NCBI RefSeq assembly: GCF_003207795.1
Contig: NZ_NIRT01000005.1
Coordinates: 100,200-164,199, forward strand
Length of the DNA stretch: 64,000 nt
Direction: 5' to 3'
Source of the DNA: Komagataeibacter nataicola
GTDB lineage: Bacteria; Pseudomonadota; Alphaproteobacteria; Acetobacterales; Acetobacteraceae
Part shown: one piece after another, positions 10,352 through 20,560 of the stretch
Position numbering within the stretch: position 1 is the stretch's first letter
Layout of the letters: each line of letters starts with the position of its first letter
Notes under the pieces: model-generated
Told to the model about the DNA's origin: nothing
Database searches by the model: none
The model's input: the letters and a program-made list of their open reading frames with translations, nothing else
Made by a program: the position numbers and the translations under genes

Positions 10352-12174
10352 TGTGTGGCATTGTAGGGGTTGTTGGCAGCAATCAGGCCACGCCGGTCAT
10401 TCTCGATGCCCTGCGGCGGCTGGAATATCGTGGCTATGATTCCGCCGGTATCGCAACACTGGAGGACGGCCATGTCGAGCGCCGCCGGGCGGCGGGCAAG
10501 CTCGACCATCTGGCCTCCCTGCTTGCCCGCGTGCCGCTGCCCGGCGTAACCGGCATTGGCCACACGCGCTGGGCCACTCATGGCGCGCCAACCGAGAACA
10601 ACGCCCACCCGCATGGCACGGAACGCGTTTCGGTGGTGCATAACGGCATTATCGAGAACTTCGAGGAACTGCGCCGCGAGCTTGAGGCGGCAGGCCAGGT
10701 CTTCTCGACCGATACCGATAGCGAGACCATCGCCCAGCTGGTCGACTACCATCTGCAGCGCGGCCTTTCCCCGCGTGAGGCGGCGCATGAATGCCTCAGG
10801 CGGCTGGAGGGGGCCTATGCGCTGGCCATGATCTTCGCAGGTCATGACGGCATGGTCATCGGCGCGCGGCATGGCGCGCCGCTTGTGGTGGGCTTTGGCG
10901 ATAACGAGATGTTCCTCGGCTCCGACAGCCTGGCGCTTGCCCCGCTGACCCGGCGCATCGCCTATCTTGATGATGGGGACTGGGTCGTCATCACCCCCTC
11001 TGGCGCTGCGTTCTTTGACATGGCGGGCAAGCCGGTCGAGCGCCCGGTCAGGCTGACGGCGCTGATCGCGGCCGCGGTGGGCAAGGATGGCTATCGGCAT
11101 TACATGGAAAAGGAACTGCACGAGCATCCGGTGGTGATCGGCCAGACGCTCCAGCGCCTGATCGACCCCGCCATCCGCCGCGTGGTAATGCCCGACCTGC
11201 CGTTTGACCTTGCCACCATTCCCCGCGCCGTCATCACCGCCTGCGGCTCGGCGTTCTATGCGGGCATGATCGGGCGCTACTGGATCGAACAGTATGCCCG
11301 CCTGCCGGTCGATATCGACGTGGCGAGCGAGATGCGCTACCGCAACCCGCCGCTGGTCGGCGGCGGTCTGGGGCTGCTGATCTCGCAGTCAGGCGAGACG
11401 GCGGATACCCTGGCGGCGCTTCGCGGCATGCGGGCGGCGGGGCAGCATATCGTCTCGGTGCTCAATGTGGAGCAGAGCACCATGGCGCGGGAAAGCGATG
11501 CCGTGCTCGGCACCGTGGCAGGCCCCGAAATCTCGGTGGCGAGCACCAAGGCATTCACGGCGCAGCTTTCGGTATTGGCGTGCCTGACCATCGCCTTTGC
11601 CCGCGCACGCGGCATGATCGACGCGGCGCGTGAAGAGCAGATGGTGACCAGCCTGCTCGACCTGCCAAGCAAGGCGACCGAGGTGTTCGAGCGCCATGAC
11701 GAGATCCGCTGCATGGCCGCCATCGTGGCTGGTGCGCGCGATGTGCTGTATCTGGGGCGCGGCGCCATGTTCCCCGTGGCGCTCGAAGGGGCGCTCAAGC
11801 TCAAGGAAATCACCTATATCCACGCCGAGGCCTATGCCGCGGGCGAGATGAAGCATGGCCCCATTTCGCTGATCGACAGCACCGTGCCGGTCGTGGCCAC
11901 CGTGCCGTCGGGGCCGTTGTTTGAAAAAACGCTGTCCAACCTGCAGGAAGCCAAGGCCCGTGGTGGCCGCCTGCTGGTGTTTACCGACATGGCGGGCGCG
12001 CCCCGCCTGCGCGAGATCGCGGAATGCGTGGTGGCGATCCCGACGGTGGATGAGTTTGTCGCACCTATCCTGCAGACCATTCCGGTGCAGATTCTGGCCT
12101 ATGAGGTGGCTCTCATCAAAGGCACGGATGTGGACCAGCCACGGAATCTGGCCAAATCCGTTACTGTTGAATAG
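10351..12174 (+). CDS. glmS: Glutamine--fructose-6-phosphate aminotransferase (isomerising)
   Basis: Supplies glucosamine-6-phosphate from fructose-6-phosphate and glutamine. The 607-residue protein begins MCGIVGVVG with the catalytic Cys2, has the glutaminase stretch RLEYRGYDSAG and TRWATHG, two SIS sugar-isomerase domains (SQSGETADT near 345), and the C-terminal motif PRNLAKSVTVE. It overlaps glmU by one base. No glmS ribozyme, which is a Firmicute feature, is present. Length and motifs are normal. Confidence 0.96.
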   Translation: MCGIVGVVGSNQATPVILDALRRLEYRGYDSAGIATLEDGHVERRRAAGKLDHLASLLARVPLPGVTGIGHTRWATHGAPTENNAHPHGTERVSVVHNGIIENFEELRRELEAAGQVFSTDTDSETIAQLVDYHLQRGLSPREAAHECLRRLEGAYALAMIFAGHDGMVIGARHGAPLVVGFGDNEMFLGSDSLALAPLTRRIAYLDDGDWVVITPSGAAFFDMAGKPVERPVRLTALIAAAVGKDGYRHYMEKELHEHPVVIGQTLQRLIDPAIRRVVMPDLPFDLATIPRAVITACGSAFYAGMIGRYWIEQYARLPVDIDVASEMRYRNPPLVGGGLGLLISQSGETADTLAALRGMRAAGQHIVSVLNVEQSTMARESDAVLGTVAGPEISVASTKAFTAQLSVLACLTIAFARARGMIDAAREEQMVTSLLDLPSKATEVFERHDEIRCMAAIVAGARDVLYLGRGAMFPVALEGALKLKEITYIHAEAYAAGEMKHGPISLIDSTVPVVATVPSGPLFEKTLSNLQEAKARGGRLLVFTDMAGAPRLREIAECVVAIPTVDEFVAPILQTIPVQILAYEVALIKGTDVDQPRNLAKSVTVE

Positions 12175-12242
12175 ACACGCGCAGGCACGCTGGCACACTC
12201 GCCGCCAGCATGGATGAACCAGCACAGGGGCACGGCAAGCAC

Positions 12243-13238
12243 ATGACGGCACCAACGGCATTCTCCCAAGGGTCGGGTCCGCGCGTTCTGGTGCGGGGCG
12301 CGGGGGTTTCGGGGCTGACGGCGGCTGTGACCCTGGCCGGGCGTGGCGCGCGGGTGGTGGTGCATGAATGTGGCCCGCGCGTGGGCTGGGGCGCCTCATG
12401 GAAGGCGGGCGGCATGCTCGCCCCGTGGTGCGAGGCCGAATCCGCAACGCCGGAGGTGACCGCCCAGTCCCTCGCCTCGCTTGACTGGTGGGATGCGCAC
12501 GTGCCCGGCGTGGACCGCAACGGCACGCTGGTCCTTGCTCCCCCGCGGGATGTGCGCGAGATCATGCGCTTTGGCCGCCGCACCTCGCATTACGACACCA
12601 TTGGCGAGGCCGAGATCACCCGGCTTGAGCCGGACCTGGCCGATCGCTTCTCGCGCGCGCTGTTCTTTGCGGGCGAGGGCCACGTCAACCCGCGTGATGC
12701 GCTGGCGGCTTTGGCCGCGCGCGTGGTCGGGCTTGGCGGTGAAATCCGTTTCAACGTGCCGGTGGATGAACGGCCCGCGGGCTTTGACTGGGTGGTGGAC
12801 TGCACCGGCATCGCCGCGCGCGATCAGTTGACCGACATGCGCGGCGTGCGCGGCGAGATGCTGCTGCTGCGTTGCCCCGACGTGACGCTGCACCGCCCGG
12901 TGCGCATGCTGCATCCGCGCATTCCCATTTACATCGTGCCCCGGGCCGACCATGTGTACATGGTGGGGGCGACCATGATCGAGAGCGAAAACGCAGGCCC
13001 CATGACCCTGCGCTCGATGGTTGAAATGCTGGGTGCGGTCTATGCCCTGCACCCCGCCTTTGGCGAGGCCGAGATACTCGAAACCGGCACAGGCCTGCGC
13101 CCCTCCTACCCTGACAACATGCCTGCCGTGCGCCATGAGGGGCGGCACATCCATATTAACGGCATGTATCGCCACGGCTTCCTGCTCTCGCCCGTGCGGG
13201 CAGCGGAGGCGGCCGATATCGTGTTCGGCGCGGCGTGA
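12243..13238 (+). CDS. thiO: FAD-dependent glycine oxidase ThiO
   Basis: DAO-family flavoenzyme oxidising glycine to the imine used in thiazole synthesis. The 331 residues have the dinucleotide motif VRGAGVSGLTAA near the N-terminus, the SWKAGGMLAPWCE stretch typical of ThiO, and the C-terminal GLRPSYPDNMP and HINGMYRHGFLLSP flavin motifs. AGGGG lies 12 bases before ATG 12243; ATG 12210 is a possible earlier start without a clear ribosome site. First gene of thiO-thiS-thiG-thiE. No TPP riboswitch was recognised in the 68 bases between glmS and this start, so thi expression may depend on glmS transcription. Confidence 0.88.
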   Translation: MTAPTAFSQGSGPRVLVRGAGVSGLTAAVTLAGRGARVVVHECGPRVGWGASWKAGGMLAPWCEAESATPEVTAQSLASLDWWDAHVPGVDRNGTLVLAPPRDVREIMRFGRRTSHYDTIGEAEITRLEPDLADRFSRALFFAGEGHVNPRDALAALAARVVGLGGEIRFNVPVDERPAGFDWVVDCTGIAARDQLTDMRGVRGEMLLLRCPDVTLHRPVRMLHPRIPIYIVPRADHVYMVGATMIESENAGPMTLRSMVEMLGAVYALHPAFGEAEILETGTGLRPSYPDNMPAVRHEGRHIHINGMYRHGFLLSPVRAAEAADIVFGAA

Positions 13239-13260
13239 GCAGCCCCTACAGGAGCGTTCC

Positions 13261-13461
13261 ATGCAGATACTGGTAAATGGCGAGCGCCATGACGTGCGGG
13301 CCACAACCCTGAACGCCCTGCTTGACGAGATGGGCTATGACGCCACGACCCGCATCGCCACGGCGGTGGATGGCTGCTTTGTCGCGGCCACCCGCCGCGC
13401 GGGCTTTGCGCTGCACGAGGGCGCGCAGGTGGAAATTCTGGCCCCCATGCAGGGAGGATAA
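13261..13461 (+). CDS. thiS: Sulfur carrier protein ThiS
   Basis: Ubiquitin-fold sulfur carrier whose C-terminal thiocarboxylate donates sulfur for the thiamine thiazole ring. The 66-residue product begins [12 protein letters not shown] and ends in the required Gly-Gly. AGGAG at 13250-13254 sets the start. It lies 22 bases after thiO and five before thiG. No ThiF-type adenylyltransferase is in the window, so activation must come from elsewhere. Confidence 0.93.
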   Translation: MQILVNGERHDVRATTLNALLDEMGYDATTRIATAVDGCFVAATRRAGFALHEGAQVEILAPMQGG

Positions 13462-13466
13462 CCGCA

Positions 13467-14237
13467 ATGACCCTTTTCTATGGCACTGAACTGTCGTCGC
13501 GCCTGATGCTGGGCACGGCGCAGTATCCCTCGCCTGAAATCCTGGCTGATGCCGTACGCCGGGCCGGGGCCGGGGTGGTGACCGTCTCGCTGCGGCGCGA
13601 GGCGGCGGGCGGGCGCGCAGGCCAGGCATTCTGGGAGCTGATCCGCGGGCTTGACGTGCCCGTGCTGCCCAATACGGCGGGCTGCCACACCGTGCGCGAG
13701 GCCGTGACCACCGCGCAGATGGCGCGCGAGGTGTTCGGCACCGACTGGATCAAGCTCGAGGTAATTGGCGAATCCGACACATTGCAGCCCGACATGTTCG
13801 CCCTTGTCGAGGCTGCCCGTATCCTGACCGAGGACGGCTTCAGGGTCTTCCCCTACATGACCGAGGACCTGGTGGGCGCCGAGCGCCTGCTGCGCGCGGG
13901 CTGCGAGGTGCTGATGCCCTGGGGTGCGCCGATCGGTTCGGGCAAGGGGCTGAACAACCTGTTTGGCCTGCGCGCGCTGCGTGCACATTTCCCCGATGTG
14001 CCGATGGTGGTGGATGCAGGCATTGGCGTGCCTTCTCATGCCGCACAGGCCATGGAGCTGGGCTATGATGCGGTACTCATCAACACGGCAGTGGCCAAGG
14101 CGGGCAACCCGGCGGAAATGGCCCGTGCCTTCGCCATGGCGGTCGAGGCCGGACGCATGGCCTATATTGCCGACCCGATGGAAGAACGCGACATGGCCGT
14201 ACCCTCCACCCCCGTTATCGGGCAGGCCGTGCTATGA
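13467..14237 (+). CDS. thiG: Thiazole synthase ThiG
   Basis: TIM-barrel enzyme joining deoxyxylulose phosphate, the imine from ThiO and sulfur from ThiS into the thiazole phosphate. The 256 residues show [12 protein letters not shown], the Schiff-base lysine context [41 protein letters not shown] and the C-terminal [24 protein letters not shown] precedes the ATG. The stop overlaps the thiE start by four bases (ATGA), showing coupling. Confidence 0.95.
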   Translation: MTLFYGTELSSRLMLGTAQYPSPEILADAVRRAGAGVVTVSLRREAAGGRAGQAFWELIRGLDVPVLPNTAGCHTVREAVTTAQMAREVFGTDWIKLEVIGESDTLQPDMFALVEAARILTEDGFRVFPYMTEDLVGAERLLRAGCEVLMPWGAPIGSGKGLNNLFGLRALRAHFPDVPMVVDAGIGVPSHAAQAMELGYDAVLINTAVAKAGNPAEMARAFAMAVEAGRMAYIADPMEERDMAVPSTPVIGQAVL

Positions 14238-14857
14238 GCCACGCCCCGCTGCCGTCGCGCATCTATCCGGTTGTCGACGAAGCCCGCTGGGTTGGCCAGC
14301 TTGGCCAGGCGGGCGCGAAACTGATCCAGTTGCGCCTCAAGGATATGGCGCAGGCAGACCTGTTGCGCGAAATCCGCGCGGGCATTGCGCAGGCGCGGCA
14401 GCATGGCGTGTGCCTCGTGCTCAATGATTACTGGCGCATCGCGATCGCGGAAGGGGTGGATTACATCCATCTGGGGCAGGAAGATCTTGATACGGCGGAC
14501 CTGCCCGCCATCCGTGCCGCCGGGATCAGGCTGGGTGTCAGCACCCATAGCGAGGCGGAACTCGAGCGCGCGCTTTCGGTCCGGCCCGATTACGTGGCCC
14601 TTGGGCCGGTCTGGCCCACCAAGCTGAAAAAAATGCCGTGGGGACCACAGGGCACGGAAAAACTGACCGTGTGGAAGCAGCGCATCGGTGACCTGCCGCT
14701 GGTGGCGATTGGCGGCATTACGCTCGAGCGTGCGCCTTCATGCATTGCGGCGGGGGCGGACTGTGTCTCGGCCGTGTCGGATTTCATTCGCATGCCCGAC
14801 CCGGCGGGGCAGGTAAAGGCCTGGCTTGCCGCCACCCGCGCGGGAGAGATCCTGTGA
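14234..14857 (+). CDS. thiE: Thiamine-phosphate synthase
   Basis: Couples the thiazole phosphate with the pyrimidine pyrophosphate (HMP-PP) to form thiamine phosphate. The 207 residues follow the ThiE barrel order: [61 protein letters not shown]. It overlaps thiG by ATGA and closes the operon. thiC and thiD are not nearby, so the pyrimidine branch is encoded elsewhere. The following 223-base gap to the antiporter holds no obvious gene. Confidence 0.92.
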   Translation: MSHAPLPSRIYPVVDEARWVGQLGQAGAKLIQLRLKDMAQADLLREIRAGIAQARQHGVCLVLNDYWRIAIAEGVDYIHLGQEDLDTADLPAIRAAGIRLGVSTHSEAELERALSVRPDYVALGPVWPTKLKKMPWGPQGTEKLTVWKQRIGDLPLVAIGGITLERAPSCIAAGADCVSAVSDFIRMPDPAGQVKAWLAATRAGEIL

Positions 14858-15080
14858 AAAAGTGGAACATAATGTGATTGGCGTTGTGTTGTTCATGCAA
14901 CGCTTCTGTGGCATTATTGGTACTGACGACACTGGTCCTTGAAGGAATGCCTTTTACGGCCAGATATTGGTTTCATGACGCCGAATTCTGCCGCGCCGAT
15001 ACGCAATGAACATAATCTGTTCATGGTCGGTCGCTAGGGTTGGCCTATTATATGATGTGGCCGGAAGGCGGGGATTTTGA

Positions 15081-17702
15081 ATGGAGATAGCGGGTCTGGC
15101 AGCAATCTTGATGGCGATTGCCGTGCTGCTTGTCGTGGTCAGCGCGGTCCAGCCGCTTGCCCGCCGCCTCGAGCTGTCCGAAACCGTGCTGCTTGCCATC
15201 GTGGGCATCGTGATCGGTGGCGCGGCCGATCTGGTGCTGCGCAACAGCCATCTGGAAATATTCAATGGCGCGGCGGAAACGCTGCTGGATTTTCCGCTTA
15301 ACAGCGAAGCGTTCCTGCTCATCTTCCTGCCCATACTGGTGTTTCAGGGCGCACTGGGCATTGACGTGCGCAGGCTCGCGCATGAAACCGCCACCGTGCT
15401 GCTGCTGGCCGTGGTGGCCGTTGCCGTTTCCACCGCCGCCATCGGTTTCGCGCTCTATCCGCTGTCGGGCATGCCGCTTGCGGTGTGTCTGCTGCTTGGC
15501 TCCATCGTGGCCACGACCGACCCGTCGGCGGTGGCGGGCATCTTCAAGGAAATCGGAGCGGCAAGCCGCCTGACCCGCCTTGTGGAAGGCGAGGCGCTGC
15601 TCAATGACGCGGCAGCCATTTCCATCTTCACCATCCTGCTCGGCTCCATCACCTCGCACCACAAGATCATGCTGGGCGGGGCGGTGCTGGAGTTTCTGGT
15701 CTCGTTCATCGGCGCGCTCATCATTGGCGTGCTGTTCGGGCGGCTGGTGCTCATGATGATCCCGGCACTTGGCGCAGCCCCCGCGGCCGAGGTGACGCTG
15801 ACGGTCGCGCTGCCCTACCTGTCCTATATCGTCTGCGATGAATTCCTTGGTTTTTCCGGCGTGGTGGCCACGGCGGCCTCGGGGCTGACCATTTCCATCT
15901 ATGGCCCGTCCACCTTCCGGCCCCAGACCTGGCGGTTTCTCAACGAGTTGTGGCAGCAGCTTGTGTTCTGGGCGGGGTCGCTGGTGTTCGTGCTGGCCTC
16001 GATGCTGGTGCCGCGCCTGCTTGTGGGCATGACGAAGTGGGACTGCGTGCTGATCCTTGTCGCGGCGGGCGCGGGGCTGCTCGCGCGCGGGGCGGTGGTG
16101 TTTGGCATGCTGCCCGTCCTTGCCGCCACCAGGCTGTCGCCGCCTGTGCCCACGCCCTTCAAGGTGACGATGGTGTGGGGCGGCCTGCGCGGGGCCATCA
16201 CGCTGGCGCTGGCGCTGGCAGTGACGGAAAACGAGCATGTCTCGAGCAGTATCGCGCACTTCATCGGCATTATCGCCACGGGGTTCGTGCTGATCACGCT
16301 ATTCGTCAACGGGCTGTCGCTGCGCTACCTCGTGCTGTTCCTCAAGCTTGACCAGCTGCCGCTGATCGACCAGGCGCTGCGCCACCAGATCCTGGCCATC
16401 GGCCTCGGCGAAGTGCGTGACCAGACGCGCGACGTGGCGGGCGAACTCGGCTTTTCTCCCAACGTGACCAGCACCGTGGTCGATGTGCTCGACCGGCGCG
16501 TCCATTCCGAGGAGCAGGCCAACACATTCGATACCGCACTTGGCGACCGCCAGCGCGTGACACTTGCCCTGATCGTGATCGCCAACCGCGAGCGCTCCAT
16601 CCTGCTTGACCTGTTCCGCATTCAGGGCCTGTCGCGCCGGGTGATGGAAACGCTGCTGCGCTCGGCCGAGGCCATGGTGGATGGCGCGCGCCTTGAGGGC
16701 CGCTTTGGCTATGTGCGCGCGCTGCGGCGCAGGCTGCGGCCCTCGCTGCGCTTTCGCGTGGCGCAGTTCATCCATCACCGCTTCAATTTTGATACGCCTC
16801 TCATGTACTGCATGATGGAGCGTTTCGAGATGCTGATGATCGGCTATTTCGTCTCGCTGTCGCTCACGCGCTTCATGCGCCAGCGCATGGAGCCTACGCT
16901 CGGTGTCCGTATCAGCGAGATTGTGGGCGAGGTGCTGGGCCGGCAGTGCAAGCTGCTTGATGAGGCGCTACAGACCCTGCGGCTGCATTATCACGGGTAT
17001 TCCGAGGCGCTGGAAAACCGGATGCTGCGCCAGATTGCGCTCAGGCTGGAAGAGGAAAAATACGACACCCTGATGTCGGAATCGCTGCTGAGCGAGGAAC
17101 TGCACCGCGAACTGCACCGCGATGTGGAACACAGGCGCGAGCAGCTTGATTTCCGGCTCAAGTTCAACATCCGCGCGGGTATTGAAAGCCGTATCCACAA
17201 TTTCCCCCTCTTTGAGGGCGTGGCCGATGGCGTGCTGCATGACATTGCCATGAAGATGTCGATCCATTTCTCCACGCCGGGCGAGCGGCTGTACCGCAAG
17301 GGGCAGAAGGTGCGCACGGTCTATTTCATCAGCGCGGGCCTGGCCGAGACGCATTACCCCAAGCATGATGTGCGCTTCGGGGCTGGTGCTGTGCTCGGCG
17401 GCGAGGAGGCGCTGAAGGACGAGCGCGTGGCCGCGACCAGCCGGTCGTTGCAGTTCGGGCATTTCATGACCATGAGCGCGCGTGACTTCCGCAAGCTGGT
17501 CGAGGATTATCCCCATATCGGTGAAAACCTCCAGCGCCTGATACAGGCCCGCGCCAGGGGCGAACTGCCCGATGCGCAGCTTCTGCCCGGTGATGGCGCG
17601 GAAATGGCGGGTCGCACGCCCTCCTATGATGCGATCGACCTCGCCACGGCCCCGGTGACACAGGCCATACCGGTGCGCAAGAGCGGCTCAGGCAATGCCT
17701 GA
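15081..17702 (+). CDS. CPA1-family Na+/H+ antiporter with C-terminal cyclic-nucleotide-binding domain
   Basis: Inner-membrane cation:proton antiporter. Residues 1 to about 430 hold roughly a dozen hydrophobic helices with CPA1 motifs: TTDPSAVAGIFKE near 147 and GEALLNDAAAISIF near 170-183 (the Asn-Asp pair of electroneutral exchangers). A long cytoplasmic, charged, helix-rich section (about 430-705) leads to a cyclic-nucleotide-binding fold (about 707-830) whose phosphate-binding cassette reads GGEEAL...ERVAAT, keeping the key Glu and Arg. The order exchanger then CNBD recalls animal SLC9C exchangers, but no voltage-sensor helices are evident. The gene stands alone. Ligand and transported ion are not determinable from sequence. 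Confidence 0.85.
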   Translation: MEIAGLAAILMAIAVLLVVVSAVQPLARRLELSETVLLAIVGIVIGGAADLVLRNSHLEIFNGAAETLLDFPLNSEAFLLIFLPILVFQGALGIDVRRLAHETATVLLLAVVAVAVSTAAIGFALYPLSGMPLAVCLLLGSIVATTDPSAVAGIFKEIGAASRLTRLVEGEALLNDAAAISIFTILLGSITSHHKIMLGGAVLEFLVSFIGALIIGVLFGRLVLMMIPALGAAPAAEVTLTVALPYLSYIVCDEFLGFSGVVATAASGLTISIYGPSTFRPQTWRFLNELWQQLVFWAGSLVFVLASMLVPRLLVGMTKWDCVLILVAAGAGLLARGAVVFGMLPVLAATRLSPPVPTPFKVTMVWGGLRGAITLALALAVTENEHVSSSIAHFIGIIATGFVLITLFVNGLSLRYLVLFLKLDQLPLIDQALRHQILAIGLGEVRDQTRDVAGELGFSPNVTSTVVDVLDRRVHSEEQANTFDTALGDRQRVTLALIVIANRERSILLDLFRIQGLSRRVMETLLRSAEAMVDGARLEGRFGYVRALRRRLRPSLRFRVAQFIHHRFNFDTPLMYCMMERFEMLMIGYFVSLSLTRFMRQRMEPTLGVRISEIVGEVLGRQCKLLDEALQTLRLHYHGYSEALENRMLRQIALRLEEEKYDTLMSESLLSEELHRELHRDVEHRREQLDFRLKFNIRAGIESRIHNFPLFEGVADGVLHDIAMKMSIHFSTPGERLYRKGQKVRTVYFISAGLAETHYPKHDVRFGAGAVLGGEEALKDERVAATSRSLQFGHFMTMSARDFRKLVEDYPHIGENLQRLIQARARGELPDAQLLPGDGAEMAGRTPSYDAIDLATAPVTQAIPVRKSGSGNA

Positions 17703-17714
17703 AGCCGCCGGGAA

Positions 17715-17800
17715 ACATCCCTGAAACAGAAGAAATTTTCTGGTGAAGCCTGTTTCAAAAAAGCTTCGTCAACCGCCACTATTTCTTAAAAAATAGCCGC
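17715..17800 (-). repeat. Dispersed intergenic repeat, copy C (diverged)
   Basis: Between the antiporter and the TIGR02302 gene, both ending here. Read on the plus strand it aligns with the plus strand of 49430 onward: ACATCC.TGAAA, then a GAAATTTTCTGGTG-like block, TTTCAAAAA, and a CCGCC block with an A/T-rich inverted repeat. It is therefore inverted relative to copy A. More degenerate than the other two copies. Confidence 0.45.
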
Positions 17801-17830
17801 TTCCTGTCCCCTCCCGCCTGAACGTCGTGT

Positions 17831-20560
17831 TCAGAACGGGCGGAGCAGGCGGTCGAGATATTCGAGTTCTTCTGGCGGGCGGGTGCGGTCGGCATCGCGG
17901 CGGCGCAGTTCCTGCTCGATCTCGCGCGCGCGTTCACGGCTGGCATTGTCAGGCAGGTGGGTGTCGTTATCCATCCCGCTATGGGTGCCGCCGCTCTTGC
18001 GGCCAAGCGGGTCACGATCGCCCTTGTCACCGGCCTGCTGCTGTTCGTCATCCTCATCATCCGGGTCGCCGGACTGGTTGCCGCCACTGCCTCGGGAGCC
18101 CTTGCCCTTGCCGTCGTCAGACACCATGGGCAGCAGCACGCTTACGGTTCCCTTGCCACTCTGGCTGTGCATGGACTGGCGCATCTGCTGGTTGCCCTGC
18201 TGCAGGTCGGCCAGCACTTTTTTCTCCGCTGCCGCAGCCTCCGGGTCCTTGCCCGCGGCAAGGGCGGCGCGCACCGCTTTCATGTCGGTCTGGGCCTTGT
18301 CGAGGGCGGGCATGTCCTTGCCCATCGCCTGCCTGAACTCGCGCTGGAGCTCATGCAGGGCGCGCGCGAGGGCGTGCTGCACGGCGCGGTCGGCATGCTG
18401 CTGGGCGGCGCGGGCCTCGGGTGTCATGCCTGGTGGCGGGGGCGGGCCTGCCTGCGGCGCGGCCGGGGCGCTGCCCTGGGGCGTGATGCCAAGCTGGCGC
18501 AGCAGGTCGGCGGTGGACATGGAGGACAGCTCGCCTTCATCCTCATCCATGTCGGTCTGGCGGCTGGCGGCATCACGTTCACGCTGGCGCTGGTCCCGGT
18601 CAAGGCGCGACTGGGCGTGATCGAGCAGCTGCGACTGGCGGGTGACCAGATCGCGCAGGTCGCGGCGCAGTTCGCGCGCCTGCTGGCGGGCCTGCATCTG
18701 CTGGGCGAGCTGCATCATGTCCTGCGGGGTTGCGTTGCGGATGCCCTCGGCCATGTCCTCCATCTGCTGGAGTTTCTGCATGGCGTCGGCATCACGGCCC
18801 GATGCGGCGTCGTCCTGCAGCTGCTGCATCATCTGGCTCAGATTCTGCTCGCCCTGCATGGTCATTTCCGGCATGGCGGGAATGGCGGAATGCTGGCCCA
18901 GCGCCTGCATCTTGCGTGCGATCGCATCCTTGAGGGCCTGCATGCGGTGCTGGAGTTCGGCCTGCTGGTCGGCATCCTGCCCCTTTGGCCCCATCTCGCG
19001 CATGTGCTCAAGCTGCTGGCGCACTGCCTCCTGCGCGGCCTTTACGCCAAAATCCGCCTGTTCGTTATCAATATCGCGGCGGTTATGCTCCACATCGAGG
19101 GCCAGAAACCACAGCCGCGCGGTGGCCTGGGCAATGGCGGCCTCATCGCTCACATCCTCGCTGCCCAGCAGGGCGGCGGTGCTGGTCAGGCCCAGCAACA
19201 GGCCGACATGGTGCGTTAGTACGGTATCGGCCTGGCCCAGCCCCACCAGCTCGCGCGCGGCCTGGGCCCGGTTTTCGTGGTGCAGGGCGACGCGCCTGCG
19301 AATGTCCAGAATGGCCTTGGCAACGGGATTATGGAACACGCGCGCGCCAAGGCGCAGCTTTATGGGGGCGGAGGTTGCGGTCGTGCCGCTGTGGCTGGTT
19401 GCCACCAGGCGGGCGGTCACGTCCTCGCCTGCCCATGGATTGTCTGACAGGTCGGGCGTCGCCACGCCATCAGCCGTGCGGGGCTGGCCGTTGAGCGGCA
19501 GGGGTACGCGCAGGATGATGTTCGGGCTGCCGGGCATGACCATCTCGGCATGCAGGCTGGCAATGCCGTAGGGCTGGGCCACATGGTAGGGCAGGCGCGT
19601 GCGCCATTCTCCCTCGCTGCTGCCCGGGTTTGGTCCCCAGGCAACATCGGGTGGCGGATTGGGGGTTACGTGCAGGTTCCATTGCGCCAGCGTGCGCCCG
19701 CGGCCACGCAGGCGTAGCGTGCCGCTGGCCAGAAGCATGGTCTGCGCGCTCCAGCTTGCCCTGCCCAGCGCGTGAAAGGCATGGGGGCCAATGGCGGGGC
19801 CGGACTGGCCGGGCTGCATGCGCAGGGCGGGTGTGCCATCCAGCCCGTTCAGCGTAACACTCAGCACGGCCCCTGCGGGAATGGTGGCGGTGGCATGGGT
19901 GGCATCAAGAAAGACCGGGGCGCCGGGCGCGTAGTCGGGCAGGGTGATTCAGGCATTGACCTGCGGGGCAGGGGCATCGGCATCATCCATGCCAGGCAGG
20001 AAAGCGGCCGTGATGCGGCTGGCTGCGTGGGGGCCGGTCCAGGCGATCCCTCCGGCCAGCAGCACCGCGAGCACGGGGGCCGCGCGCATCCATTGCGAGG
20101 CAGGCAGGCGCAGATGCGGCCAGCCGCCACGCAGGTGCTCGAGTGCCGCCATCGTGCGGTGCAGATGCAGCTGCCACAGTTCATGCAGGGCAGGCGTGCC
20201 GGTATTGGCGGGCTGGTCATGCAGGGTGCGCAGCGGCTGCCCCGTCAGGCCGGAGGCCTGTTCCACGCGGCGGTCGGTTTCGGTGGCGGTGGGGGGGCTT
20301 ACGGCCTGCCACAGCCGCCAGGTGCGCCACGCGACGGCTCCGGCCAGCCCGAGCAGCGCCAGTGCATGCACGCTGTCGGGCAGGCGCTGCGGCACGCGCG
20401 CCAGCCCCAGCAGGGCCACCCCCATGGCCGTGCTGGCGGCGGGCAGCATGAGCGGCCACAGGCGCTCCGTCCAAAGGGCGCGGCGGGCCTGCCCGCGCGC
20501 GCGGGCAAGGCGTTGCGGCAGGTCGCCGCCAGTCCGGGTGATGTCCTGCCCGACGGTCAT
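17831..20560 (-). pseudogene. TIGR02302/DUF4175 family protein interrupted by one in-frame TGA
   Basis: Alphaproteobacterial envelope-type protein of unknown function, normally about 850-900 residues. ATG 20560 overlaps the lysA stop (ATGA). Codons run open for 203 residues with two or three N-terminal hydrophobic helices, then meet TGA at 19951-19949, then continue in the same frame to 17831. The stop sits in VNA-stop-ITLPDYAPGAPVFL, where the family has a tryptophan (A-W-I-x-P-P-x-Y-T-G), so TGG to TGA is the likely change. The rest keeps family features: beta-rich middle, Gln/Met-rich coiled helices and an acidic Gly/Asp/Ser tail. One nonsense change without other decay means a recent mutation or a sequence error. 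Confidence 0.78.

Noticed and set aside
17957..19219. A 420-codon plus-strand frame with Leu-rich, membrane-like stretches
   Set aside because: It mirrors the Gln/Met-rich helices of the TIGR02302 gene, whose minus-strand family match is clear.
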